Shown here: one piece after another, positions 49,733 to 59,081 of the stretch
Numbering within the stretch: position 1 is the stretch's first letter
How the letters are laid out: every line of letters begins with the position of its first letter
Source: CBDFKS01 sp965248905
Lineage (GTDB): Bacteria; Chloroflexota; Dehalococcoidia; Lucifugimonadales; JAGWBF01
Assembly (NCBI GenBank): GCA_965248905.1
Contig: CBDFKS010000003.1
Location: forward strand, 62,001 to 126,000
Length of the DNA: 64,000 nucleotides
Reading direction: 5' to 3'
Translations under genes and position numbers: made by a program
The notes under the pieces: model-generated
What the model was told of the DNA's origin: nothing
What the model saw: only the letters and a program-made list of their open reading frames with translations
The model's database searches: none

Positions 49733-51577
49733 TTGAGTAGTGGAGTAGCGCGGACTGTACAGGTTTCGCAGGAAGATATACACCAGGAGAGCATGAAGCT
49801 GGCCCAAGAGACTCCAGGTGTCATTCCATACATGGAACAGGAAATCATAAACCTTGAAGAAGAGATTAAGGCCTTCAGAGCTGGGGAGCGAGAGACCACC
49901 CAGTTCATGCCATTTAGACTCCGCCAAGGAGTATACGGTCAGCGCCAGCCTGACGCCCAGATGGTACGAGTGAAGATACCGGGAGGAATTCTCACTCCAG
50001 AATCCCTGGAGGCCCTAGGAGAGGTGGCGGACAAGTACGTTCCTCTCAAGAAGGGCCACGTCACCACCCGAGAGAACATGCAGTTTCACCACATCAGTCT
50101 CGAAGAAACTCCGGAAGTCCTGCGTATCCTGGGTAAGGTAGGGCTATCCACCCGAGAGGCTTGCGGCAACACGGTACGTAATGTGGTGGGCTCACCGACG
50201 GCGGGAGTATGCAAAGACGAGGCGTTCGATGTAACTCCGTACCTGGTGGCTTACGTGCGCTTCGCCGTTAGACACCCCCTCACTCAGAATTTTCCCAGAA
50301 AGTTCAAGACATCCTTTACCGGCTGCGTGGACCACGACACCGTGGCATCCGCCGTTCATGACCTCTCCTACATCGCTCAGGTTAGGGATGAGAATGGAGT
50401 CACCAAGCGAGGCTTCAAAGTAATGGTGGGTGGCGCCACCTCGATTATGCCACGCATTGGCCAGGTGCTTTACGACTTCTTACCCGAGGAGGACTACTTA
50501 CGGGTGGCGGAAGCCATCTGGAGGACCTTCGACAAGTCAGACATGCTGCGGAAGAACCGCATGATGGCGCGCATCAAGGTTCTCATAGACCGCATCGGCT
50601 TCGACGCCTTCAAAGAGATGGTTGAGGAAGAGCTTAAGAATATCGGCCCAATAGATCCCAAGCCTTTGATGCAGGTAGAGGAAATTCACCGGGAAACACC
50701 CCCTCAAGCTCCGGCGGCCAGCACCAATGGACAGGAGGATTCTGCTGAGTTCATCTACTGGAAAAACACTAATACAATGGAACAGAAGCAGCCCGGTTAC
50801 TATGTCGTCTATATCAAGTTGCCTCTGGGAGACATCTACGTAAACCAGTTCCCCCTGTTGGCAGACATAGTCCGGAAGTATACCGGAGGTAGGGCCCGCA
50901 CCACCCAGGAGCAGAACCTCGCGCTTCGCTGGGTCCCTGAAGCCTACCTTCACGACGTCTGGAAGGCACTGAAAGAGATAGGTCTGATGGATGCAGAGGC
51001 TCACACCATAACCGACGTGGTATCCTGCCCTGGAACCGATAGCTGCAAGCTGGGAATCACTTCATCCATGGGTCTGGGATCGGCCATAAAGACAGAGCTG
51101 GAATCATGGAACGGCCTCCTGGAAGACCCCCTTGTGAAGAAGATGCACATCAAAATGAGCGGATGCCCCAACGGCTGCGGACTCCATCACATAGCTAACA
51201 TCGGCTTCCATGGTGCTGCTATGAAGGGGCCGTCAGGTGTCCAGCTTCCGGCCTATGAGATGTTTGTGGGCGGCAATTACGGTGGCAGGAGGCACGAGGA
51301 TACCCGGTTCGGACAGCGCCTGCCGGGGATCAAAGTGCCTGCCAAGATGGTGCCAAAGGTCATAAAGGACATCGCTGCATTCTACAAGGAAAGCCGCGAG
51401 GATGGCGAGGAGTTCAACCAGTTCATAGACAGGGTCGGCACGAAACCCATTGAAGAGATTGCAGTCCAGTACAAAGAGATAGCCGCTCTAGATCAGGATT
51501 CCCAGGACCTGTACATGGACTGGAGCCAGACGGACATCTACAAACTGGAACGTGGCGAAGGAGAGTGCGCCATCTAG
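49733..51577 (+). CDS. Siroheme- and 4Fe-4S-containing sulfite/nitrite reductase
   Basis: The 614 residues contain the two ferredoxin-like/half-domain repeats of the SiR/NiR family: KIPGGILTPESLEALGEVAD with TTRENMQFHHI, and YIKLPLGDIYVNQFPLLADI with RTTQEQNLALRWV. The cluster and siroheme Cys lie in VSCPGTDSCKLG (C-x5-C) and SGCPNGCGLHH (C-x3-C). Whether sulfite or nitrite is the substrate cannot be decided by eye. The protein is long for an assimilatory SiR because of a Pro/Ala/Ser linker near 325-345. TTG start with AGGAGG at ideal spacing. Confidence 0.88.
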   Translation: MSSGVARTVQVSQEDIHQESMKLAQETPGVIPYMEQEIINLEEEIKAFRAGERETTQFMPFRLRQGVYGQRQPDAQMVRVKIPGGILTPESLEALGEVADKYVPLKKGHVTTRENMQFHHISLEETPEVLRILGKVGLSTREACGNTVRNVVGSPTAGVCKDEAFDVTPYLVAYVRFAVRHPLTQNFPRKFKTSFTGCVDHDTVASAVHDLSYIAQVRDENGVTKRGFKVMVGGATSIMPRIGQVLYDFLPEEDYLRVAEAIWRTFDKSDMLRKNRMMARIKVLIDRIGFDAFKEMVEEELKNIGPIDPKPLMQVEEIHRETPPQAPAASTNGQEDSAEFIYWKNTNTMEQKQPGYYVVYIKLPLGDIYVNQFPLLADIVRKYTGGRARTTQEQNLALRWVPEAYLHDVWKALKEIGLMDAEAHTITDVVSCPGTDSCKLGITSSMGLGSAIKTELESWNGLLEDPLVKKMHIKMSGCPNGCGLHHIANIGFHGAAMKGPSGVQLPAYEMFVGGNYGGRRHEDTRFGQRLPGIKVPAKMVPKVIKDIAAFYKESREDGEEFNQFIDRVGTKPIEEIAVQYKEIAALDQDSQDLYMDWSQTDIYKLERGEGECAI

Positions 51578-51957
51578 GTCTGGCCAAAGTTATGTCTGTA
51601 AGCCGTAAGAGGGCCCTGGAGTATGCCGACAAGATCATTTCCGTACCCAGGGCCCATGTGCGTGTGCTCCTACGTCAGTCAAAGGGCGGAGTGACCCTTC
51701 TTCATGAGAGAAAAGCCCTTACGAAATGCTACATCACTAGATCGGGGATGAGGGCCGCTCGGCTAATGGCTGAAGCTCTGGGTGTTGAAGTGCCGCCTTT
51801 GGGCGGTTCTGTGGAGGCCCGTGTGTCTACAGGAGTCCTCTGGCGCGCCATCTCGATCTCTTGCCTGGACTATCGCAAGAAGGAGAGCTACGTTCTCCTC
51901 GAGCGATTGCTCGAGGAGGCCAAGATGCAGCGCGGATCAAGGAGCGACAACGTTTAG
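51565..51957 (+). CDS. Unknown basic protein downstream of the reductase
   Basis: Up to 130 residues (GTG 51565, overlapping the reductase end) or 121 from ATG 51592. It is rich in Arg/Lys and Leu, with no membrane helix and no recognised motif; SRKRALEYADKIISVPRAH and RSGMRAARLMAEALGV look helical. The position directly after the reductase suggests co-expression. Function unknown. Confidence 0.5.
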   Translation: MRHLGLAKVMSVSRKRALEYADKIISVPRAHVRVLLRQSKGGVTLLHERKALTKCYITRSGMRAARLMAEALGVEVPPLGGSVEARVSTGVLWRAISISCLDYRKKESYVLLERLLEEAKMQRGSRSDNV

Positions 51958-52039
51958 GCCCTAAACTCCGTATTTCCCGCTGCCGTAGCTACCACTGTAA
52001 AACCATCCAATCCCTGACCTTAACTAACGCGGCAGCACC

Positions 52040-52555
52040 TTACTCTACTTCGAGTCCTGATTTGGATACCGGCTTCGCGACTCCCTTTGGCTCTTCGGCA
52101 AGACCCCCATGTGATTCCGTTACCACCACATTGGCATCCTGTTCCAACATTCGCTCAAGGGCATTCAAAGCGAAGTGAGATGTGGTTTTGGGAACAATTC
52201 CGGCTAGCCAGGGCAGGAAGGCCAGCGGACCGTGGAAATCGATGCTCAAAGTAACACGGGTGCCCCCTTCGACACCCTCGGCGATGTGGTGGAATACAAA
52301 CCGAAGACCCGGCAGTGAGTAAGCCCAGGCAAAGGAGCGGCCTGGAGCGATCTCTGTGACCTCCCAAACACTCGCCATGGGGATGAACCTGAGCACGATG
52401 CGTACTTTGACACCAAGAGCCACCGAGCCCTCGGTGAGGAGTGTCACACCCCTAAAATGGCGGACCCATTTGCCCCAATCGCCAAAGCTAATGAAGGCAT
52501 CATAGACTCGTGTAGGTGAAGTGTTGATAACACGGGAGCTTGTGACAGATAGCAA
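52040..52555 (-). CDS. SRPBCC/START-like domain protein
   Basis: A polyketide-cyclase-like helix-grip fold: SSRVINTSPTRVYDAFISFGDWGKWVRHF, then VTEIAPGRSFAWAYSLPGL and GTRVTLSIDFHGPLAFLPW, in pieces. A helix near the C-terminus (HFALNALERMLEQ) is the typical long final helix. The 171 residues carry about 25 extra tail residues. The start is TTG 52555. The ligand is unknown. Confidence 0.75.
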   Translation of the reverse strand: MLSVTSSRVINTSPTRVYDAFISFGDWGKWVRHFRGVTLLTEGSVALGVKVRIVLRFIPMASVWEVTEIAPGRSFAWAYSLPGLRFVFHHIAEGVEGGTRVTLSIDFHGPLAFLPWLAGIVPKTTSHFALNALERMLEQDANVVVTESHGGLAEEPKGVAKPVSKSGLEVE

Positions 52556-52641
52556 GTGGACCGTTCCCTGTGATCAATCAGATTAGACTGCCGGGCCGTT
52601 GTTGCTATACCACTAGAGGTAACAGTGGTGGTCGGAGAGCT

Positions 52642-53040
52642 CTAGCTCTTCAGCCAGCGTTTCACACGGTCCCAGGGAGATGGACCGTCCTCGATGACAC
52701 GACCCCGCCAGCGCTTCTCGTAAGAAGAGCCACCCGGGCGAACGAAGAAAAGGGCATATGAGATAACGAAGAGCACCAGCCCTGCAGCAACCAAGAAGAC
52801 CACGCTGATATTGGTCGCCGCACCAAGGATAAGGGCCAATAGCAGCAGTGAGATGCTGCCGATCATCATCTTCCCCGCCGAGATTTTCAGCGAGCGGCCA
52901 CCGGCAAGGCGACTCAACCGGCTGGAGATTGCGCCGGGTGGCCCAGTCTCCTTATGTGGTGGCCGGGATTTACCCTCGGGCATTACCTCTTCGGCACGCC
53001 GGAGTATCTCTTCAATCTCTTTCTGTAATTTGTCTGACAT
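52642..53040 (-). CDS. Small membrane protein, unknown
   Basis: The 132 residues start at ATG 53040 with AGGAGG in front. A helical N-terminal part (KLQKEIEEILRRAEEV) is followed by a Pro/Arg-rich linker and two hydrophobic helices (IGSISLLLLALILGAAT and VVFLVAAGLVLFVISYALFF). The C-terminal tail (YEKRWRGRVIED, WDRVKRWLKS) is basic. Chloroflexota genomes often contain such proteins; I know no function. It may be co-transcribed with the SRPBCC gene. Confidence 0.6.
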   Translation of the reverse strand: MSDKLQKEIEEILRRAEEVMPEGKSRPPHKETGPPGAISSRLSRLAGGRSLKISAGKMMIGSISLLLLALILGAATNISVVFLVAAGLVLFVISYALFFVRPGGSSYEKRWRGRVIEDGPSPWDRVKRWLKS

Positions 53041-53297
53041 GGCCCCTCCTGTCAGGCACTTGAACATCGGACTGGAATGGTCGCTGAGATTCGTTAGGGA
53101 TCCTATCCCATCGGTAGGGCCCTGACCCCTTAAGGGGCAGGAAATATGGGGAACCAGAAAGCGAGGTAACGACCTCTTATCCTTGTATAAACTATATCAA
53201 AATAGCAACGCAGCGTCCAGTAAATCCCCACGAACGATTGGAATCCGGCTCACCTGTACCGGGCTAGGATCGGCCGCATTTAAGGGTGAATCAGATA

Positions 53298-54836
53298 CTA
53301 AACCGATAGCAAATCCCCAGCGGCCTTAGCTCGAATTCGAGTGGCATTGCTAGGCAGGTACGTCAAAGGTATTTCATCCAGCTCGACAAGCTCCACCGTT
53401 GCCGGGTCGGCGCCGGCCTCCACCGCTTTGCTAATCGCCTCTTGCTGTGCAAGGGCTCGCGCTTCCTCTCGGCTCATGGCATCCAGCGAATACACTTTCT
53501 CGACCTGGCCACCCACCTGAGCTATGGCGGCGCCGATTGCGTTTGCAACGCTGAAGTGCTCCGGACGCAGGACTTGGGTGGCTCCATTCAATGTGTCGCC
53601 AATAAGAATGCTACCTCCACCAACCAATATCACGGGGAGTGGTTCCGCGCTAAGCTTGACCTGGTCTACTACCTCTTCGACTCGTCTCCGCATCTCTCCC
53701 AAAGCCCTCTCAACAAACGCAGCAGGCAAAGTTTTCACCAGTTGTGAATCGCCCAGCTGCGCTAGCTCACCGGCCACGGCCACGTCGGTAGCGGTCAGCT
53801 CCTTGCCTCCGAAGACCAAGGCCTCATCCAGCAACCGGTAACCCACGCTCTCAGGGCCGATACTCAGGGAATCCTGCTTCACGATACTGCCTCCGCCCAA
53901 ACCGATTGAAAGGACGTCTGGCATTCGAAAGTTTGTACGGACACCTGCGATACTGACGGCCACGGAGGATTCCCGCGGAAATCCCTTCACCAGGGCTCCC
54001 ACGTCCGTCGAAGTGCCTCCCACATCCACCACTATGCCATCGCGAACACCCGATAAGGTCGTGGCTCCCCTCATGCTATTCGTTGGCCCGGAAGCAATGG
54101 TGAACACTGGAAACCGTGCGGCGAAGCCGGCGTCCATCAACGTGCCGTCATTCTGGCTCAGGTAGAGGGCCACATTCAGACCCATTACATTTAACGCTTC
54201 GCGAATCCCCCCTACGGTGCGCTCGGCCACTTTACATAGGCATGCGTTCAGAGCCGCGGCATTCTCCCGCTCCAGGATGCCTATGCGACCGATCTCCGAG
54301 GAAAGGGTCACCTGTATATCCGGTGCTTCGGCACGGATAATGGCGGCGGTCTCTTCTTCGTGGGCCAAGTTCACAGGGGAGAACACTCCACAAACGGCCA
54401 CGGCTCGTACGCCTTTGCGGACCATATCCTGGACCGCCGCTCGCACTTCGTCCACATCGAGCTCGGAAATCTCCCTCCCGTCAAACTCGTTGCCACCCTT
54501 GACCATATAGGCGTGGCCGCCAATTGCATCTCTCAGCCCCGCCGGCCAGTCTACAAAAGGAGGCAAAGAGGCAGTGGCCGGCAAAGCCAACCGTATCACG
54601 GCTGTCTGGGCCAAGTCTTTGTGCTCCAAAAGGGCGTTGGTGAAGTGAGTCGTTCCGATCATTACCGCGTCGATCCGATTTTTCGAAGACCCATTCGATA
54701 GTACCTCTTCAAGGGCGGCCACGATTCCCGAGGTCACGTCACCCGTGGTGGGCCGTTTCGCCTGGGCCAGCAGCTCCCGGCCGTCCATGAGTACTGCGTC
54801 GGTGTTGGTGCCCCCTACGTCTATCCCAATTCGCAT
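53298..54836 (-). CDS. Hydantoinase/oxoprolinase family protein (HyuA-like)
   Basis: The actin/ASKHA-type ATPase fold is seen at both ends of 512 residues: MRIGIDVGGTNTDAVL at the start, then TIASGPTNSMRGATTL, GIVVDVGGTSTDVGAL and PVILVGGGSILIGDTL. These are hallmarks of HyuA/5-oxoprolinase subunits that couple ATP to amide hydrolysis of hydantoin- or oxoproline-like rings. It is shorter than full HyuA (about 690), as in the DUF917-associated group. The DUF917 gene is upstream on the same strand. Confidence 0.85.
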   Translation of the reverse strand: MRIGIDVGGTNTDAVLMDGRELLAQAKRPTTGDVTSGIVAALEEVLSNGSSKNRIDAVMIGTTHFTNALLEHKDLAQTAVIRLALPATASLPPFVDWPAGLRDAIGGHAYMVKGGNEFDGREISELDVDEVRAAVQDMVRKGVRAVAVCGVFSPVNLAHEEETAAIIRAEAPDIQVTLSSEIGRIGILERENAAALNACLCKVAERTVGGIREALNVMGLNVALYLSQNDGTLMDAGFAARFPVFTIASGPTNSMRGATTLSGVRDGIVVDVGGTSTDVGALVKGFPRESSVAVSIAGVRTNFRMPDVLSIGLGGGSIVKQDSLSIGPESVGYRLLDEALVFGGKELTATDVAVAGELAQLGDSQLVKTLPAAFVERALGEMRRRVEEVVDQVKLSAEPLPVILVGGGSILIGDTLNGATQVLRPEHFSVANAIGAAIAQVGGQVEKVYSLDAMSREEARALAQQEAISKAVEAGADPATVELVELDEIPLTYLPSNATRIRAKAAGDLLSV

Positions 54837-54896
54837 GTAATGGATCTACCTCCCTAACCCAAATAACTCCATGTGCAAGTTTTCCGACAAGAACAT

Positions 54897-55010
54897 CATT
54901 CTGAGGCGCAGCCGAAGAATCTGGGGTGGGGAAACCAGTTTTGAGCAATGGAACCCGTCCCCAGACCCTTCGCTTCGCTCAGAGCCTGTACTGAGCTTGC
55001 CGAAGTGGTG
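54897..55010. repeat. Dispersed repeat between hydantoinase-type and DUF917 genes
   Basis: CATTCTGAGGCGCAGCCGAA with AGAATCTGGGG and the inverse CCCCAGACCCTTCGCTTCG form loose inverted arms, ending with a CTGAGCTTGCCGAAG module related to the repeat at 20281-20352. It is non-coding. Confidence 0.6.
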
Positions 55011-55033
55011 ACATGAAAATCTTGTACACCGGC

Positions 55034-56122
55034 TTAAATAGTTAAAGGCATGTAATCAGTATCGTAGCCGAAAGCACGAGGGCCGGTTACCTTCAAGCCC
55101 TCAGCGGTGGTCCAGAGCCGAGGAGCTGGAAACCCCAGTACCGTCACACGGAAGCCATAGCGTAGAAGCTCCGTGGTAATAGGCTCCCCGCGTTCCCCGT
55201 CCACGACGCAGATAAGGTCCGGGACTGAACACACGATAGCGCCATCTCTATGGGCAATCAGGTTCTCGTTCTGGAACTGGATCACCATACGCTCTCCGAC
55301 ATAGGCGCCCGAACCATCTATCGAGACATTACCTCGAGCGAAGCCCGCCGTTGTCCTCCGGTCCAGGTCTACCACCTTCCCCTGAAAAAGCACCCTTCCG
55401 GCATGGGTCTTCAAGATGGCCTCTATGGCATCCTCTCCCTTTCGGCGGGCGCCTTTGACGGCGTCTCCCAGGTCCCTGGCCAACGACTGAGTATTGGGGA
55501 CTGCGGTGTTACGCACCTGCTCCGCCGACATGGGGGCCACAGCGTAGCAGGCTATGCTTCCCATCTGCACACAGACGGCGCGGGCAAATCGTTCTACCCA
55601 CACCGGACTGATGGCCTCGGGAATGACGACGGTGTTACCCTTTTCGTCGCTGACCGCCAGGGGACAGAATGGGGCGCCATAGACAAAGAAGGTCTTCATC
55701 TGAAGCTCCGGAAAAGCTCTTCCCATACCGTCGCCGTCCACTATTGGCAGGCCCGTCATGGCCGCGGGTATGAAGACCTCCAGAGAGTTGCTGCCACCGA
55801 TTTCGTTGGAAATTAGGGCCGTGGCTCGCTTACCTGTATAGGTCTCGATCGCGCGTAATGCGTGGTAGGACTGCAGGTCCCGGATCTTTTCTATGCCGAC
55901 GGTGGGTGCTCCCATTCCCCCAACACATATCACCACGGCATCGTCAGGCAGCTCATCGGGTGAAACGACCGTAACGGCGCCCCATTGCCTGAAGGCCTGG
56001 CGGGCGCGGAGTTGGCCAAGATACGGATTACCACCACCCCCTGCACCCAGAATGCCCGCACCTATGGCGATCGACTCTAGATTGTCTTCGGTGACCTGCC
56101 ACATAACGTTGGAATTCTCCAT
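55034..56122 (-). CDS. DUF917-family protein
   Basis: The 362 residues begin with AIGAGILGAGGGGNPYLG, the Gly-rich motif typical of DUF917, followed by VSPDELPDDAVVICVGGMGAP and IVDGDGMGRAFPELQM. Members are encoded next to hydantoinase-type genes and are thought to be their partner subunits; the reaction is not established. The pairing with the gene at 53298-54836 fits that rule. No leader peptide. Confidence 0.85.
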   Translation of the reverse strand: MENSNVMWQVTEDNLESIAIGAGILGAGGGGNPYLGQLRARQAFRQWGAVTVVSPDELPDDAVVICVGGMGAPTVGIEKIRDLQSYHALRAIETYTGKRATALISNEIGGSNSLEVFIPAAMTGLPIVDGDGMGRAFPELQMKTFFVYGAPFCPLAVSDEKGNTVVIPEAISPVWVERFARAVCVQMGSIACYAVAPMSAEQVRNTAVPNTQSLARDLGDAVKGARRKGEDAIEAILKTHAGRVLFQGKVVDLDRRTTAGFARGNVSIDGSGAYVGERMVIQFQNENLIAHRDGAIVCSVPDLICVVDGERGEPITTELLRYGFRVTVLGFPAPRLWTTAEGLKVTGPRAFGYDTDYMPLTI

Positions 56123-56327
56123 TTCGGTTCGTGGGTCTTTAAGAGCCTAGGAAATTTTAGTGCCGTCCACACACCGGGTCAAGAGGTACGCCCATATCCA
56201 GTGCATTCATATTCATGTGTGCCGTATATCACTGAATAACGTGTGAGCGAAGTGTATCATTGACCTATCGCGTGTGCTAGGCCAGCACCCTGAGTCGACC
56301 CGGTCTCGTGGCGAGAGGACGGTTACA

Positions 56328-56768
56328 TTGATCAAAATATTGGTAGCGGCAGACGATGTAAGCATACGGCACGCTGTTGTCCGTGTAATATCTACAGAGG
56401 CCTATGAAATCATAGAGTCCAGCTCCTACGATGCAGCCTACGATATGGCCGTGTCGGAGAGGCCGGATGCCATCCTCCTGTTGGTCCTTAAACTTGGAAC
56501 AGATGGCCTCCAGGTGGTGGATAGGCTAAAAGAGGACCCAGAGACCAGCTCCACTCCCATAATACTTCTGGTGGGCAAAGACATTCCCCTGGAAGACCTG
56601 ACAGAAAGATTGCGATTTGCAGACCTGTACTACATGATCATGCCCTGTAAACCCTCGGACCTACAGAACAGTGTTAGGACCGCGTTGAAGAACCAGCCTT
56701 CACCGGACCATGACGCATCTAACCTGGGTCTTTCCCAGACCCCGGACCCGAGTGCCAGTCTCCACTGA
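56328..56768 (+). CDS. Degenerate response-regulator receiver domain protein
   Basis: About 146 residues from TTG 56328, with GAGAGGACGG just upstream (GTG 56274 is an alternative). The CheY fold is clear: ILVAADDVSIRHAVVRVI, DAILLLVLKLGTDGLQVVDRL, PIILLVGKD and MIMPCKPSDLQNSV. The phospho-acceptor Asp is missing: its place in 'ILLD' is taken by Leu (ILLLVLKL). The Lys in PCKP is kept. It is probably a pseudo-receiver that works without phosphorylation. A disordered Ser/Pro tail follows. No output domain. Confidence 0.7.
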   Translation: MIKILVAADDVSIRHAVVRVISTEAYEIIESSSYDAAYDMAVSERPDAILLLVLKLGTDGLQVVDRLKEDPETSSTPIILLVGKDIPLEDLTERLRFADLYYMIMPCKPSDLQNSVRTALKNQPSPDHDASNLGLSQTPDPSASLH

Positions 56769-56822
56769 GGCGGCAATACAAACTCTGTAAGACTGCCTGT
56801 CACGTGCTCCACAGCAACGTTT

Positions 56823-58163
56823 CTACCTCTGCTGAGACCTATCGGCCCACCACGCTCTGATTCGTTCTGCGATCTCCTTTTCTTTACCCTCCTCCGACGG
56901 TTCATAGTATCGACGGTCTTTAAGAGAAGGAGGCAGATACTCCTGGAGTACGAAGTTCCCTTCATAGTTGTGGGCGTACTTGTAGGATTTTCCATAGCCC
57001 AAACTCTGCATCAGCCCCGTCACGGCGTTGCGAAGGTGCATCGGCACCGGCTCATTGCGGCTCTTCCGCACATCTTCCATGGCCCGGTTCAGAGCGGCGT
57101 AGGTTGAGTTGCTCTTGGGCGCCGTCGCCAGATACACGGTGGCCTCCGCCAAGGGAATAGCTCCCTCCGGCATGCCAACGAAGTGAACAGCCTGCTGGGC
57201 GGCGACAGCCAGTGGCAGCGCCATAGGGTCCGCGAGCCCGATGTCCTCGGCCGCCAGGATGACCATTCTCCGAACGATAAATAATGGGTCCTCGCCCGAT
57301 TCTATCATGCGTCCCAGCCAGTACAGAGCCGCATCTGGGTCGGAGCCCCTCAACGATTTGATGAAGGCGGAAATGACATCGTAATGCTGGTCACCGGCCT
57401 TGTCGTAAAGTAGGGACCGCTGTTGGAGCGCGTCTTCTATGGTGGCAAGGTCCACCCGTCTCATGCCATCATCGGCGGGCTCGATGGCGTATACCGCCGT
57501 GTCCAAACCGTTGAGGGCAATACGGGCATCCCCATTGGCGAAATTGACAAGATGAGCCATAGCGTCAGCATCCAGCTCAGCCTTCATATCACCCAGCCCC
57601 TTGTCGTGATCGGTGATGGCCCGCTGTACGATTCGTTCCATCTCCTCTTCGGTGAGCTGGCGAAGAGTGAAGACGCGGGAACGAGACAGCAGGGGGGCGA
57701 TGACCTCGAAGGAGGGGTTCTCGGTGGTGGCGCCAATGAAGGTGAAAGTACCGTTCTCCACGTGGGGTAAAATGACGTCCTGCTGAGCCTTGTTGAACCG
57801 GTGTATCTCGTCAATGAAGAGTATTGTGCGCTGACCATACAGAGCACGACGCTCCTTGGACTCTTCGACTATGCGCCGCAGGTCGGCGACTCCGGCGGTG
57901 ACGGCGCTGATAGGCTCGAAATGGGAGCGAGTTACACTGGAGATGAGATGGGCCAGCGTGGTCTTCCCACTACCGGGAGGGCCCCACAGTATAAGTGAGG
58001 GCACCCGGTCAGCCTCAATGGCCCGCCTGAGCACCTTGTCCGGACCTATCACATGCTCCTGACCCACGAACTCATCAAATCTTGTGGGCCTTAGCCGCGC
58101 TGCAAGAGGAGCCTCTTTCTCTTCCTGGCTCTTTCTACTGTGCTCAAAGAGCTCCACGAGCAA
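56823..58163 (-). CDS. rarA: Replication-associated recombination protein A (RarA/MgsA AAA ATPase)
   Basis: AAA+ clamp-loader-like ATPase acting at stalled forks. Of 446 residues, the N-terminal part has LAARLRPTRFDEFVGQEHVIG, Walker A LWGPPGSGKTTLAHL, Walker B TILFIDEIHRFNKAQQD and sensor 1 FIGATTENPSFEV. The C-terminal tetramerisation part has GSDPDAALYWLGRMIESGEDP, AAEDIGLADPMAL and VPMHLRNAVTGLM. The start is TTG 58163 or GTG 58157. Confidence 0.93.
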   Translation of the reverse strand: MLVELFEHSRKSQEEKEAPLAARLRPTRFDEFVGQEHVIGPDKVLRRAIEADRVPSLILWGPPGSGKTTLAHLISSVTRSHFEPISAVTAGVADLRRIVEESKERRALYGQRTILFIDEIHRFNKAQQDVILPHVENGTFTFIGATTENPSFEVIAPLLSRSRVFTLRQLTEEEMERIVQRAITDHDKGLGDMKAELDADAMAHLVNFANGDARIALNGLDTAVYAIEPADDGMRRVDLATIEDALQQRSLLYDKAGDQHYDVISAFIKSLRGSDPDAALYWLGRMIESGEDPLFIVRRMVILAAEDIGLADPMALPLAVAAQQAVHFVGMPEGAIPLAEATVYLATAPKSNSTYAALNRAMEDVRKSRNEPVPMHLRNAVTGLMQSLGYGKSYKYAHNYEGNFVLQEYLPPSLKDRRYYEPSEEGKEKEIAERIRAWWADRSQQR

Positions 58164-58242
58164 CCACCCCCTTCCCTTGGGCCCTAGTTTACACTAGACA
58201 ATCAGCTGTTGTCAGCGAGCCATGGGAGCCCTTCTAAAATCG

Positions 58243-58272
58243 TTGCCACACCTGACTCATGCATGATATTAT
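58243..58272 (+). promoter_or_regulatory. Candidate promoter of the CPBP protease gene
   Basis: TTGCCA (58243-58248), 18 bases, TATTAT (58267-58272), about 30 bases before ATG 58304. Good match for a vegetative promoter. It may serve the whole run to DAHP synthase, since the gaps downstream are short. Confidence 0.4.
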
Positions 58273-58303
58273 GCGGCATTATTTAAGCTGACGGTGTACC
58301 TGC

Positions 58304-59014
58304 ATGGAAAGCACAGACAAAGCAGAATATAGGCCCGTTCCCTGGAAGGCGACAGACGTGGTCATTGGGACCATGGTGATCATCGTTAGCCTCGCCGTAT
58401 TCGGATTAATCTACACCGGCATATTACAGGTATTGGGTGGAGACGCGACCTCTGGCCTGGGCTTGCTTCTAATCATCGCCTTGGTCTACGTTATCGTGCT
58501 AGGGATCACCTGGGTTGTGGGCCCTGCCAGGCATCATGCATCTCTGAGAAGTCTGGGACTAAAGCTCCCGTCCTCCAGATCCAAGGGCCAGCTCCTTTTG
58601 CCATTGTTGGTTCTAGCGGCGAGTCTCACCCTTACCGCTATTTATGCCGCGTTGTTATCGGTCCTGGGATTCGATCTACCTGAGTCTTTGCCTTCCGACG
58701 TCGGCCTGGAAGGCCCGGGAATAATCGGTGGATTCGCTCTGGTAGTAATCTTGTGGGGCCCTTTAACGGAGGAGATTTTCTTCAGGGGCTTCGTATTCCC
58801 AGGCCTGGTGGTACGGATGGGGGTCCTAGGGGCTGCCCTAGCTAGCTCACTTCTGTTCGCCCTAGCCCACGTGGACCCCAGGCTGATGGTACCCATCTTC
58901 ATTACCGGACTCCTGCTCGCCTGGCTGTACCACAAGACCGGCTCTATATGGAGCTCCTTCGCCGCCCATGCTTTGCAAAACGCCCTGGCCTTTGTAGTGA
59001 CCACGAATTCTTAG
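58304..59014 (+). CDS. CPBP-family intramembrane glutamic protease-like protein
   Basis: The 236 residues have six to seven hydrophobic helices. The three CPBP/Rce1 motifs are visible: LTEEIFFRGFVFPGL (Glu-Glu and Arg), SSLLFALAHVDPR (His) and the final SFAAHALQNALAFVV (His and Asn). These residues form the catalytic site in the membrane. The substrate is unknown. It lies 67 bases before trpA with the same orientation. Confidence 0.85.
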   Translation: MESTDKAEYRPVPWKATDVVIGTMVIIVSLAVFGLIYTGILQVLGGDATSGLGLLLIIALVYVIVLGITWVVGPARHHASLRSLGLKLPSSRSKGQLLLPLLVLAASLTLTAIYAALLSVLGFDLPESLPSDVGLEGPGIIGGFALVVILWGPLTEEIFFRGFVFPGLVVRMGVLGAALASSLLFALAHVDPRLMVPIFITGLLLAWLYHKTGSIWSSFAAHALQNALAFVVTTNS

Positions 59015-59081
59015 CGACGTAGGCATATGTGGTATACTGATACGCAGATTTTTCTCCTGCAATGGGCTCGAGGTCGACAAC

